NCBI GenBank assembly: GCA_014607495.2 | Contig: CP053149.1 | Span: 16,690,120 to 16,754,119 of the forward strand | Direction: 5' to 3' | Length of the DNA: 64,000 bases | DNA from: Carposina sasakii | Lineage: Eukaryota > Arthropoda > Insecta > Lepidoptera > Carposinidae | Shown: positions 48,241 to 59,940 of the stretch, piece after piece | Position numbering within the stretch: the stretch's first letter is position 1 | How the letters are laid out: each line of letters starts with the position of its first letter | Position numbers and translations under genes: made by a program | Notes under the pieces: model-generated | The model's database searches: none | What the model saw: only the letters and a program-made list of their open reading frames with translations | What the model was told of the DNA's origin: nothing

Positions 48241-48976
48241 TTTGTTTTATTTAATAAATTATAATCAAACTGATTTGTTTGCGATAAAGTTGAAATTAGG
48301 AGTGCTATGATATACTATGCATGATTTTCTGTGCGATGCCTATTATTATGTTTAGTTACGTAATAATCCGCGGCATCTTGTTATTGAATCAGCGAACGTC
48401 AGTGCGGAGCGTTAAGCTGACGCCGCGCTGGCTGACTGTTAACTTCTGTTGACCGATCAATTACCTTAGTACATGATGGAATTAGCCACTTTAATAAAGA
48501 ACTAGTCACAAACTTTACAATGCATTAAACTAGTTCCTTACTTGTCCAGGTACTATAGAGTAATTCTACTACACATGTAATGATAGTTAAAGTCCGTGAT
48601 TTCCGTGACTAAGAACAAACATGCAAATAATGTATGCCCCTACCGTGACTCGAACCTGGTACATAAGGCGCGGCAGGCCAGATCACCAACTACTCTACTA
48701 ATCTGTTTTTTATCGCATTGAGATGACTCTAAGTAGATAATAAAATTTAATGCTGCTGTCTTTCCTTAAAACTTAGACCATAAGAGCATCTTTCCCTCAG
48801 ATAAATTATACGACTGACTATTGCAAAGACTTTTTTGCCAGATACCAGGCGATTAAGATATAATGGCACACATGAGCTAAGCTAACAAAGCGAGCATAAT
48901 GTGATTTAACTTGGCTAGCCAGATCTACAAAACATAGGTACATAAAAAAGTACACGGAAAATATAATAAAACATAA

Positions 48977-49173
48977 TTATAAAATTATTAATAAAGAAAT
49001 GGAAAAAATTCCTCACCCGGGTGGGGATCGAACCCACGACCTCTGCATTCCGCGTGTCAGTGCTCTAATCTTTAAGCCACCGGGTCAATTACTCGGATGA
49101 CGAATTTTACCATCTCTTTTCTAAATTACATATTGGCAACGTTATTTTTCACCCCGATAGCTATACACTAGCA
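48977..49173 (-). mobile_element. SINE family A copy
   Basis: Contains the minus-strand tRNA-like block (GGGGATCGAACCCACGACCT), the TTATTAATAA tail at its left and the leader up to GCTATACACTAGC at its right. Confidence 0.75.
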
Positions 49174-50431
49174 TATAATAATAACATAATTACATAAATA
49201 TGAAATAGAAACAACATAGATAGATTCCTATTTTCGTAGACGCGTTACGAACGTAGCATTGACGTAGTAGAGACTGCTACGAGCCACTGGGGGTCTGACT
49301 ACGCGGGAGGTAAATCTATTCATAGACTCGTACTCATTAAAGCTTCGTAGGGAAAGTTAAGGATTTACATTTATTATGTTAACTAAAGAAAATTTGCTGT
49401 GAATCGATTTTCTATTCAAATAGGTAGTCAACCTGTCTATCTATAGGTATATACAAAATGTCATAGCTATAGGTACCTACACTGGTTTAATAATTTTACG
49501 AAATTATTTGATCACTTGTTACGTTACTGCAAGTCAAAAACGCCTGTCAAACTATAATAATTTTGTCTAATAGTAAACTTAGCTGCTACACGTTATAATG
49601 CCAATGATTGATGCGCTATAATTTAAACTATTTTCCACGGTTCTCTTTCTGTAAGTTTGGGATGTAGACCGTATCGGTGGTAAAATTGAATGAAAAGTAA
49701 AGTTGTAGACAAGAAGACGCTCCCAGTACTATAACACATCAACCGGTAACCTAGATTCTAGATTGCCATTTACTTCTACTTTCACACACTTATCTATCCT
49801 GCTCCAGTGTCGCTACTGTCTACGTAACATCTTGATATCACCTTCTCAAATGTAAAGTTTCCCTTCACATCCACCGGCTAAGAAAAACGCATGGTTGAAT
49901 CTGTGGTGTTTACAATACTTGGAAGCCATTTACGATCACAAACTGACATAGTTCTAGCGGTAAAGTGCTTAACTAAAATTCGCACAACGCACGGAATAAG
50001 ACCTTTTCGCAACACATGCAATGTTTCGAAGACACTAGCGCCGCGTAACGTAAGTTTGTGGTATAATAAGTTGCTCCTAATATAATAGGGGTAGCTAGAG
50101 TAGGTTTTTGGCGCCAAAATGTCGGGCGACGGATATCGTAGTGGCGCCAGAGAGGGTCGTGCGTCTGCGAAAATCGCGAAATTTGCGACGAGAGAAAATG
50201 AGGAAACGTATACATTGATGGTCTTGTTCGATGAGCACGGAAATTTAATATTTTTTAAATAAATGTACACATAGCTGTGATTCCAAAATGGGAATAAAAC
50301 TTAACTGTAGGATCGTAAAGGAGATCACAAACGCGTTTAGCATATCAGGGACAGGTGTAAATGACCAGTAACAAGTTGCTAGCATTAAGCTAGCCTGAAG
50401 GAATGCCCAAATTCTTATTCGACTCTTAAAA

Positions 50432-51200
50432 TACAGGGTGTATTTTCATTGCCCCTCTTTACGAAGGGTACGTAATCTATACATCAAATAAAGTAAGTTT
50501 ATACAAAAAAAATTGCTGGGAATCGATGTATTTTTTTTTGTCATTTTTTTTTTAATTACTTGATCTGGCGAAATTTATAGTATCCAGTGTTTGTGTTAGT
50601 TTTCTTATAGCTAGATTTTAATTATTTTTCGTGAAAAAAAAAATTGTCACATGCCCCTACGTGCATTTATACAAAAAACGCAGTCTATTTACTCAACTTT
50701 GGACCCTAATATCTTGGGAACCAGACACTTCCCAGTTATACTTCCATGGAGAAAAATGATCGTGATGGTGAGGAGATTCCGTAGTTTTCGGGAACGTTGA
50801 TGACCAAAAAGCATCCTGTATACAGGATGTTTTTTTGTGGCCACCTTTAACGAAGGGTACGTATTCTATACATGAAATAAAGTAAGTTTATGCCAAAAAA
50901 AATGCTGGGAATTTTTTTTTTTTTTTAAATTTTATATTTCTTGATCGTGCGAAATTTATAGTGTCTAGTGTTTATGTTAGTTTTTTTATAGACAGATATT
51001 AATTATTTTTCGTGAAAAAATCCTGCTACGCGCGTCTATGTGCATTTATGCAGAAAAACGCAGTCTATTTACTCAACTTTGGACCCTAATATTTTGGAAA
51101 CCAGACACTTCCCAGGTATGCTTCCATGGAGAAAAATGATCGTGATGATGAGGAGATTCCGTAGTTTTCGGGAAAGTTGACGACCAAAAATCAACCTGTA
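50432..51200 (-). mobile_element. Two abutting copies of MITE family 2
   Basis: Copy 1 is 50432-50820, copy 2 is 50821-51200. They share orientation, and CTGTA of the first meets TACAGG of the second with no spacer. Both are inverted relative to the copies at 5869, 18912 and 34439. Confidence 0.8.
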
Positions 51201-51486
51201 TACACGTTGATGTGTTCTAAGGAAGCCCCGCATCAACACAGGAACGTGTTACAGTTTCAAGCGGATGGATATTAGCTAACATGATAGTTATAAAAAAAAT
51301 AACAATTAGGTACATTAGACAGTAGTTAGGCGTCCAGATTCGAGCACCTTGCATGCAAGTTTTAAAAGTTTAAGGGCAAAGACATAGGCACCTATTAATG
51401 TTGTTACCAAAGATGCCACGGGTGATGGTGAAACATTTTAGGACTAGAAGCCATATACGTACTAATGTAGTGCAAGTTATTATAAT

Positions 51487-51768
51487 GTGGGCTTACGACA
51501 AAACGGGGTAAACGAGCCCAAGATAAATATTGTGAACATGCCGAGCAATGTATCGCGTACAATCCCATCTATCCAGCCAACTCCCATAGTTCTCCCGAGC
51601 ATCCCGGGCCTCGATGCGTATATCCAGTCGGACCGCAAGCCGCACGGACGCTGTTCCCGTGCCTCTAAATTTAAAAAAAGTTTTGTGAGGTCCAAATTTC
51701 AAAATGGGACTCGAAAAACGAACGGTGAAAATTATCGTGATCGTCGTCGTTACGGTACTTGTTTTGGG
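51487..51768 (+). other. 5' leader region of gene D with an upstream open frame
   Basis: A 94-codon frame from ATG 51487 overlaps the gene D start in a different frame. It ends at TGA 51769-51771, just past the exon 1 donor. It does not continue into the ATPase frame and encodes no membrane helix. If the transcript starts upstream it would be a long overlapping uORF; otherwise it is chance. Confidence 0.3.
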
Positions 51769-51932
51769 TGAGTTTAAAAAACTTTTTATCAAAGATTTAA
51801 ACTTTGATTTAAACTACCTATATTATATACCTTTATTAATAATTTTACCTATAGTATGTCGTTGCGAACTTTTACTTGTGCATTTAAATTCTAGTAAGTA
51901 TATGTATAGTACCTAATTATCATGGCTATAAA

Positions 51933-52393
51933 TACAGGGTGTTTGTGACAGCCAGGCAAATATTGATACCATGACTTCAGACCATGATTCTGAGGCGGAA
52001 AACACTGAAAATTTTCGCAGGAATATTCATATTTTTTTCATATTTTCAGGAAAAAAATTGTTTAGTTCGTTTAATTAGGCCTTAAATAATGACATAAAAA
52101 TAAAATTATACAAAAGATGATAAAAAAAAAAAAGTTGCCCTCAAAAAATTTGAAAAAACTGATCAACCCCAATGGAGAGTCACAATTGATCCAAAAAACA
52201 GAAATGGGTCACACAATAACTAATAAGCCCATATAAAATTTGTCACAGGATCGCCCGATACAATTAGCGCGGAGATTAGTGAAAATCATATCAAAAATAC
52301 ATTTCCTGCGAGTAATAACACTGTCGTATAACTCAACAGAATGGTACTTGTTCAGCATTTCAGTATTTGCCTGGCTGTCATCTACACCCTGTA
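51933..52393. mobile_element. MITE family 4 in gene D intron 1
   Basis: Ends TACAGGGTGTTTGTGACAGC and GGCTGTCATCTACACCCTGTA, both followed inward by the CCAGGCAAATA motif and its complement. About 460 bp, no coding potential seen. Confidence 0.75.
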
Positions 52394-52614
52394 TGTATGT
52401 ATCAATCTTGTAAAATAATGTATGTAGAACGAAAGTTGAATATTAATTTATTTCTTTAAGTTGTTGATTAAACTTGCACAATTAACGCGTTACCAAAAAG
52501 TCGTTAACTTATAATTGTATATAACATCATATACGTAGATATATGATTTTGTCATAGCGTATAAGTTTTATTATTTTTATGTGGCCTGGCCATATCTATA
52601 CTATATATTATATA

Positions 52615-53578
52615 TATATTAATATTAATATATCTATACTAATATTATAAAGCTGAAGAGTTTGTTTGTTTGTTTGTTTGTTTGTTTGATTGAACGCGCT
52701 AATCTCCGGAACTACTGGGTCGAATTAAAAAATTCTTTTTGTGTTGGATAGTCCATTTATCGAGGAAGGCTTTAGGCTATATATCATCACAGTGCGACCA
52801 ATAGGGACGAAGAATAAGAGGAAAATGTGGAAAAAACGGGGAAAATTATTCAACTTTGGAGACTTCCGTTGCGTGCGCTGCGTAAACGGTTCAAGTTATC
52901 CAAAAAATATGTATGAAAGAATAAAATGACGTAGAAATGATATGAAAGAAAAAAATTAAAGGTCTAGACTGCCTGATGCAGAACCCTTAGCAGCCCAGCT
53001 AAACTTTGAGAGATATGAAAATACCGTCTTAGGAAAAGTTGCTCAGCATGATAAGCACTTTCTAATAATATAATATAAAATTATTAATAAAGAAAATGGA
53101 AAAAATTCTTCACCCGAATGGGAATCGATAATATATAAACGCGAAAGTTTGTGAGTATGGATGGATGTTTGTTACTCTTCCGCGTAAAAACGGTTGGAGC
53201 GATTTAAATTAAATTTTGTATGGAGTTAGCTGACACCCTGGATTTTTGTTTTTATTAATTAAACCGGTAAAAAATATTTTCCCAGGTGATTTCAACATTT
53301 TTATTTTTCTGCAGTCCACGCGGACGAAGTCGCGGGCGTCCACTAGTAATATATAATATTATAAAGCTGAAGAGTTTGTTTGTTTGTTTGTTTGTTTGAA
53401 CGCGCTAATCTCAGGAACTACTGGTCTGATTTGAAAAATTCTTTCAGTGTTAGATAGCCCATTTACCAAGGAAGGCTACAGTCTATACAACAACCTGCCC
53501 GGCTTCGCACGGGTACAACGCCCCCTTTCGCGGACGAAGTCGTGGGCGGCTGCTAGTCTAATATACTCCCCACGCGCG
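52615..53578. repeat. RTE-type repeat fragments with (TGTT)n runs
   Basis: ATATTATAAAGCTGAAGAGT followed by (TTTG)n occurs at about 52644 and 53355, with CGCGCTAATCTC downstream of each. A GCGGACGAAGTCGCGGGCG end is at about 53320, and a related one closes at about 53550. A SINE A tail fragment lies at 53080-53130. These are ends of a common element in direct repeat. Confidence 0.55.
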
Positions 53579-55861
53579 GTTTTACCAGCCGTAGCCGCCC
53601 CTGTTAACCCTTAATTTGGCAAAAAAAATAATGTTTATTTGTAGGTTTTTTGTTAATAATTCTATAAGTTATTGTCATTATGTGTAGAAAAAAAAAAATA
53701 TAAAAAAAATATTTGACTTATATTTCGCGAAATATTGATAGTATATAATATTATACATATCTGTATCCTCAAGAAACAACCTTCAGACAGATATGTATAG
53801 CCAGGTATACATTTACGATAAACATCAAGGAATTAAATGTAGGGTATATTAGGCTTAATATTAGAATTTATTAGAATATATGGTTTTTTTTTACAAACTT
53901 TTTAAGTACAAATTTAAAAAGTACTTACTTGTAAAGATACGATAAAAAATATTGAACCTAATTTACCAATTATGAAACATTATTAGCTAAAAAAAAATTA
54001 CATATTTATTATTAATTTTTATTATGGTAGTTATAAAAACAGTTCCTTTTATTGGGTATGAAGCATAGCCTCAATTGGCATTTTGTGCAAAACACATTGG
54101 TTTGCCCCTTTTTGCAATATCTGCAACGCCCATAGGAAGTACCAGCCTGACTGTGGCCAACATTATCAACAGTTTTGGTCTAAATTTTCATCTTGTTGCA
54201 AAATAGATGGAGATGGATGGTGGTTTTTTACTGAATTATTTAATATACTATCTTCGTCTTCACAAGATAACAAATGTATAGCGACGATTTCGGGATCTAA
54301 AGACGGAGCATCTGACGAAACATGAGATTCTATGATATTCTCTGAACCTCGGAATAAAATCTCTTCATCGTCCTCTTGGGATGATTCGCCACTACCATCT
54401 GAGTTTCCACCACTTGGTAGAATGAGCGCAAGAATTTTTTGTGTTCGTGCTGTTGTAGCATAACGCTAGAACAAAGCAAAGAAACAACATGCAAAACCTC
54501 CACCATAACAACATGCAACATAACAAGTATTAAATTCAAAATGCAAATAAAAACAACCCACGCTTTTAAAACGGTTTAGCCAATTTTTAAAAGTTATAGC
54601 TAAAACAATTAACACAAAATAAAACAAAATTATATAAAAAATTCATAAATAAAGGTAAAATTTTATTTGTAAACATCGAGAAATGTATAATCTTCTATAC
54701 ATATTAAAGTATCAAAACCAGGTTTTACCAGCCGTAGCCGCCCCTGTTAACCCTTAATTTGGCAAAAAAAATAATGTTTATTTGTAGGTTTTTTGTTAAT
54801 AATTCTATAAGTTATTGTCATTATGTGTAGAAAAAAAAAATATAAAAAAAATATTTGACTTATATTTCGCGAAATATTGATAGTATATAATATTATACAT
54901 ATCTGTATCCTCAAGAAACAACCTTCAGACAGATATGTATAGCCAGGTATACATTTACGATAAACATCAAGGAATTAAATGTAGGGTATATTAGGCTTAA
55001 TATTAGAATTTATTAGAATATATGGTTTTTTTTTACAAACTTTTTAAGTACAAATTTAAAAAGTACTTACTTGTAAAGATACGATAAAAAATATTGAACC
55101 TAATTTACCAATTATGAAACATTATTAGCTAAAAAAAAATTACATATTTATTATTAATTTTTATTATGGTAGTTATAAAAACAGTTCCTTTTATTGGGTA
55201 TGAAGCATAGCCTCAATTGGCATTTTGTGCAAAACACATTGGTTTGCCCCTTTTTGCAATATCTGCAACGCCCATAGGAAGTACCAGCCTGACTGTGGCC
55301 AACATTATCAACAGTTTTGGTCTAAATTTTCATCTTGTTGCAAAATAGATGGAGATGGATGGTGGTTTTTTACTGAATTATTTAATATACTATCTTCGTC
55401 TTCACAAGATAACAAATGTATAGCGACGATTTCGGGATCTAAAGACGGAGCATCTGACGAAACATGAGATTCTATGATATTCTCTGAACCTCGGAATAAA
55501 ATCTCTTCATCGTCCTCTTGGGATGATTCGCCACTACCATCTGAGTTTCCACCACTTGGTAGAATGAGCGCAAGAATTTTTTGTGTTCGTGCTGTTGTAG
55601 CATAACGCTAGAACAAAGCAAAGAAACAACATGCAAAACCTCCACCATAACAACATGCAACATAACAAGTATTAAATTCAAAATGCAAATAAAAACAACC
55701 CACGCTTTTAAAACGGTTTAGCCAATTTTTAAAAGTTATAGCTAAAACAATTAACACAAAATAAAACAAAATTATATAAAAAATTCATAAATAAAGGTAA
55801 AATTTTATTTGTAAACATCGAGAAATGTATAATCTTCTATACATATTAAAGTATCAAAACA
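53578..55861. repeat. Tandem duplication of about 1.14 kb
   Basis: 53578-54720 and 54721-55861 are virtually identical; the only difference I find is the length of one A run. The unit includes 30 bp of non-transposon flank (GGTTTTACCAGCCGTAGCCG) plus most of the piggyBac-like element. Confidence 0.9.
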
Positions 55862-56254
55862 TTTCTGATCATACCGAAATGTTAAATGGGCTATACAAAT
55901 ACTTTACACTTGGTTATAAGTAGGATGCAACCATAAATACATGCAAAATATTATTTGTTAGTGTCACTGAATTATCTGTAAATATTATACAAATATGCAT
56001 ATGTGGATAAAAACTGGAAAAGTTTAAAAAAATATATTAACTTACCAACGCGTTTCGCCAACGCTCCATTTCGTTTAAAACTTTAATGACATTTGATAGC
56101 TGTCAATGTCCATAGACGTCAATTTTTTTTTCTTTATAAGAAAAGGTGTTGCCAGTTCCGTAAAATTAAAATCGTTCGGAATTTTGTTGTTTGAACATGT
56201 GCAATAATTTTCTAAAGTATACGTATAAAATAGTATACAACGTCGAATTAAGGG
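54751..56254 (-). mobile_element. Non-autonomous piggyBac-like transposon
   Basis: Flanked by TTAA (54747-54750 and 56255-56258). Inverted ends are CCCTTAATT and AATTAAGGG, the piggyBac signature. About 1.5 kb; the coding remnants read on the minus strand. A left part of a second copy (from 53608) lies just before it because of the tandem duplication. Confidence 0.85.
55225..56085 (-). pseudogene. Internally deleted piggyBac transposase gene
   Basis: On the minus strand a first exon MERWRNAL ends in GTAAGT near 56045. The next exon, after TTCTAG near 55609, opens RYATTARTQKILALIL and continues into an acidic Ser/Glu/Asp stretch (SSQEDDEEILFRGSENIIES) typical of piggyBac N-termini. It stops at TGT TGA. 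One frame over, the C-terminal cysteine-rich domain follows (GRCRYCKKGQTNVFCTKCQL, then RLCFIPNKRNC), to a TAA near 55170. The whole catalytic DDD core is absent, so no transposase activity is possible. The same remnants occur in the duplicate at 54030-54470. Confidence 0.75.
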
Positions 56255-56805
56255 TTAACCACACACTGTATCTACTAGCTGTAATCTACGTGAGATATGC
56301 CATTTCCGAACTAAATATTTAATTTACATTTTATAAATATACAAGTAAGTACCTACTTATAATTTTTTTCACAACTTTTTAATAAATAATTATTTCATTT
56401 TCTTGTATCCGTGAATCGTGAAACATGAAACGTGAAAATGAGGCAAGGACTAGTAGAAGATGTACCTACCTATGTGAAAGTAGAAGTACCTACTTACTAG
56501 TTAAAGCTCGTTGATACTGTAAGGCTTCACTGAACGGCTTTCATGGCTAATGACCTTATAATGCCATAAGTAATCAGAATGTAAAGTACGGACGTTACAT
56601 TTAAATTTCTATGTTATAATCAGCTAGAAATCTATTAAATCTGATATATCCTATATCTCTAGGTACATAAAAGATAAAAATCAAAGTAAGTAGGTTTTTT
56701 TTTTTTCATCCTATGATGACCGAGTGTTAGGTGAACCGATTAAAAAAATTAAATAATACACAGTACGATATAGTAATCGTATAGTAATATAATAATAATA
56801 ATAAT

Positions 56806-57003
56806 ATTCACACACTTCACAACACATTAACTTAGTCCCACATTAAGATCCATAAGGTCTTGTGTCGTAGATAAGTATAGAAACATCCATGTCTCGGAAA
56901 CAAACATCAATATTCATCATATCAATGTTTGCACCTACCGGGATTCGAACCCAGGACCTATGGCGCTGCAGGCAGGGTCACTACCTACTACACCAATCGG
57001 CCG
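56806..57003 (-). mobile_element. SINE family B copy in gene D intron 1
   Basis: Minus-strand head GGCCGATTGGTGTAG and CCTGGGTTCGAATCCCGG, body to TGTGTGAATATTATTATT. Confidence 0.75.
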
Positions 57004-57019
57004 ACATACATATACATAT

Positions 57020-57178
57020 AATCGACATATGTTTCGCCAACACCCGTGGCATCATCAGGATTAGTTTTCCATGTTAGTTAGTTAGTTAGTTAGGTAGTTA
57101 GTTAGGTTCGGTAGATAGAACTAACATGGAAAACTAATCCTGATGATGCCACGGGTGTTGGCGAAACATATGTCGATT
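57020..57178. repeat. Perfect 60-bp inverted repeat
   Basis: Arms 57020-57079 and 57119-57178 are exact complements, starting AATCGACATATGTTTCGCC. The 39-nt loop is mostly (TTAG)n. It abuts the SINE B copy. Confidence 0.9.
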
Positions 57179-57722
57179 AAAATTTTAATTGGTTTTCGGA
57201 TTAGCAGCTATGTATTTATGGTTGCATGCTAGGTGCTTGGATCTGGCTTCTCGTTGCGATTGTAGTGTCTTGTGTTCGTGATCATGAGTAGGCAGATCCG
57301 AGGGTCAGCGGAGGGTATAGGGCCCGGTGGCGGGCGATCCCTCAATAGACCTAAAATTACGTCCGTTTAGGTCGTATCCCAACCGTAAACGTACAGTCAG
57401 AAAGTCAAAAAAATCTAAACCAGGTTAACGGTACAACAAGGGTAGGTTTTAATTAGAATTTTTATGATCTAACAGTATCAACAGTGTCGTGTGTACAAGC
57501 CCTTGGTGTGCTCCTCATCTGACCCCTCGTAAATACCAATTGAACTTACAAGAACTGGTTTTCTATAGTAATCTATTTAAAATATATGTTTTTAGGTGGT
57601 ATACTCGGACTGGTGCTAGGGCTCTTGCTCAACCAGCGATATGTCGGTAAGTGTGATTACCTTCATTACACAATTTAGTTTGAAATTAGGTACTTGAACA
57701 CCATCTGCGTATCTATGACATA

Positions 57723-57915
57723 TACAAGGTGTGTAACATAAGGGATGTGTTATGCGAAATGCGGTGTACCTAAATAGCCTATTGTAGACAACCTATTCTC
57801 AAAATTTTAAGCTCGAAACGAAATATTTATTTGGTCAGTCCCTGTGGATAGGTTCTTTATAGTAAGCTATATTGATAGCTTTTCGCTTAACATATCCGTT
57901 TTGTTACATTCTGTA
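57723..57915. mobile_element. MITE family 1 copy, internally shortened
   Basis: TACAAGGTGTGTAACA and TTTTGTTACATTCTGTA ends, about 190 bp, between exons 2 and 3 of gene D. Confidence 0.65.
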
Positions 57916-58560
57916 TAAAATAATAGAACTTTTACAATGGCAGTATGGAATTATGGATTTTCTTTCATATCATATTTTAAAGACTGTTATTTTTATTGGA
58001 TTGTTGTTAATTAAGTTACATAAAAAACATGCAATTTGTTTAAAACTAAAAGTATCTAACCTAGTTTACTTCACTGCAAGAGGTGTGGCCTCAGCACGGT
58101 CACAGGGTGTGTCATATTAAGGTAGTGCAACTGCAACTAACCGTCTGCATTCCCATTAGAACTGGAGGTGTGGCCTCGGTCCGATGACTCGTACAACTGG
58201 TACCAGCCCGTCATCCAGTTCCGCCCTCATGACCCTGGCAGCTGGAGTCCGTGGGTCAACCGCATCAATGACTTCCTTAAAGGTAATAACTACTTAATTC
58301 TCTTATTCTTTATTGTACACAGTAAAGTTTTCACAAATAAAGTTTATAACAAGGAAGATGTACAAAGGCGTGCTTATCTCTTAGAGAGATTTCTTCCAGC
58401 AAACCAATCGTGGATGAGAAATAAACATAAAAGGTAGTTACGTGTGCACACAAACAGAACAACAAATTAATGCTAAAATTTAACAAAAATTCATCAACAT
58501 AAATACCTAAATAGAATACATAAACATATATACCTAAATAAAGTAAATAGACCTAGATCA

Positions 58561-58640
58561 TCGTCAGCCTATTGCAGTCCACTGCTGGACGAAGGCCTCC
58601 CCCAGTGTACGCCACATAGCTCGATCTCCCGTTTTTGCCA
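58561..58640 (+). repeat. CR1-like LINE tail fragment in gene D intron 3
   Basis: CGTCAGCCTATTGCAGTCCA and GAAGGCCTCCCCCAG match the tail family. A TTCTTTATTGTACAC tail segment lies upstream at about 58303-58400. Confidence 0.6.
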
Positions 58641-59704
58641 GACCTAGATAATCAACAGATAATAGAATATATACATAAAGGCTAAAAAATAAAATAACAT
58701 CACATGTATATTACATAGTACAAACCAATATTCAGACACTAATCAAGAGGATGGGAGAGATAGTTTTAATCTTTTCATGAAAATATCAACCGATGGAAAG
58801 TCTTTCACAGAGTGAGGCAGCGAATTCCATAGCTTAACTACATAGACAGTAAAAGAGTAAAACTTTATAGTCCACAAAAAATATCAAACCACAGGAAGAG
58901 AGGAGCACTCTCAGCATATTTAATTTATGAAAATGATAGTGAATTCAATAGATTTCTGTAAATTTCTGGTGAATTCCGATAAAAAAACTCGTCACACTGC
59001 TTCTGTTTCGGTATTTCACTAGAGATTACCTATCAGCTGCTTCTCTTTGTCTACAATATGCCGTAAGAGTGTACTTAGAACCTCAAGGGCGTACTATGGT
59101 CCGATGAGCATGTCAACGGGGTTTTGCATCTGAACTCCCATTAAAAGATACTTAAGTATGTAACAACTATGCAATCGATCTTCAATGATCCTGCAGTAAA
59201 GTCTACATGGTACTGGAATACAGCCCTGAGCAGATATAGCCAGCCAGTATCACTACATTTATACAACAAATACATTTCTCCCCGCTGTCTGTCCCTATGT
59301 AGACGGATTTAGTTGTGTTTTTTTTAAATAGATAGAGTGATTCAAGAGAAAGGTTTATATGTATAACTAGGAACCCGCCCCACCTTCGCACGGGTGTAAT
59401 GCCCTCGCACGCGGATGAAGTCATGAGTGGCCGCTAATTAGGATAAAAACAGTTACGTCTCCACCTGGCTCGGGCTCAATCATCAACTACTCTGTACCTA
59501 TCCTTAATATTTAATTCAAATTTATCGTCATAATCAGAATACGAGACAACAATCCCGGAGTCCCCTCCCCGCGCGCCCTGCTCCGCGCGCCGCATGGACC
59601 AGCGCCTGCCGTCGCCGCACTGCGAGCAGGTCATGCGCATGTGGGCGCCCTGCACCGCCGACCAGTTCTACGGCTACCCGGAGGGACAACCCTGCGTGTT
59701 TCTT

Positions 59705-59940
59705 ACGGGGTAGGCAGAGAGGCTGTCCTATGGCGGCTCGTCCTAAGGAGTGGTGCGATGGTTGGATATGGTATCGGCGTGACCTTGGATGAAACATCCA
59801 GCTGGTCGTTTTTTTCGAACCCAGGACCTATGGCGTCGCAGGCAGGGTCACTACCTACAACATACATACATATAATCACGCCTTTATCCCTCCAATACGG
59901 GTACGATTCCTAGGCAGAGCAGCAAGGGCCGATAGATCTG
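59705..59940. mobile_element. Composite repeat fragments breaking exon 4 of gene D
   Basis: At 59705 the exon gives way to ACGGGGTAGGCAGAG. This is part of the dispersed motif CGCCTTTATCCCTTACGGGGTAGG also found near 7561 and 32298. A piece of SINE family B (59813-59862, minus strand, with the tRNA-like TTCGAACCCAGGACC) and a second copy of the CGCCTTTATCC motif (59879 onward) follow. The shared CTT at the junction hints at microhomology. Confidence 0.6.

Larger units (their letters stand above)
43972..51486. other. Gene-free interval between genes C and D
   Basis: 7.5 kb of repeats: LINE fragment 45202-45755 split by MITE family 3 (45270-45674), SINE A (46034-46250 and 48977-49173), hairpin 46637-46756, CR1-like tails 46788-47038 and 47994-48240, and a tandem pair of MITE family 2 (50432-51200). 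Small open frames on both strands, up to 130 codons at 49878-50270, have no supporting features. Confidence 0.5.

Noticed and set aside
49878..50270. 130-codon minus-strand frame
   Set aside because: No recognisable domain, three overlapping frames are open, and composition is ordinary intergenic.
51487..51771. 94-codon frame as the true N-terminus of gene D
   Set aside because: It is out of frame with the membrane helix and exon 2, and hits a stop at the donor.
54083..54325. 80-codon plus-strand frame, duplicated at 55225, as a novel Cys-rich gene
   Set aside because: The meaningful coding is on the minus strand (piggyBac remnants); the plus frame is its shadow and the copy is due to the tandem duplication.
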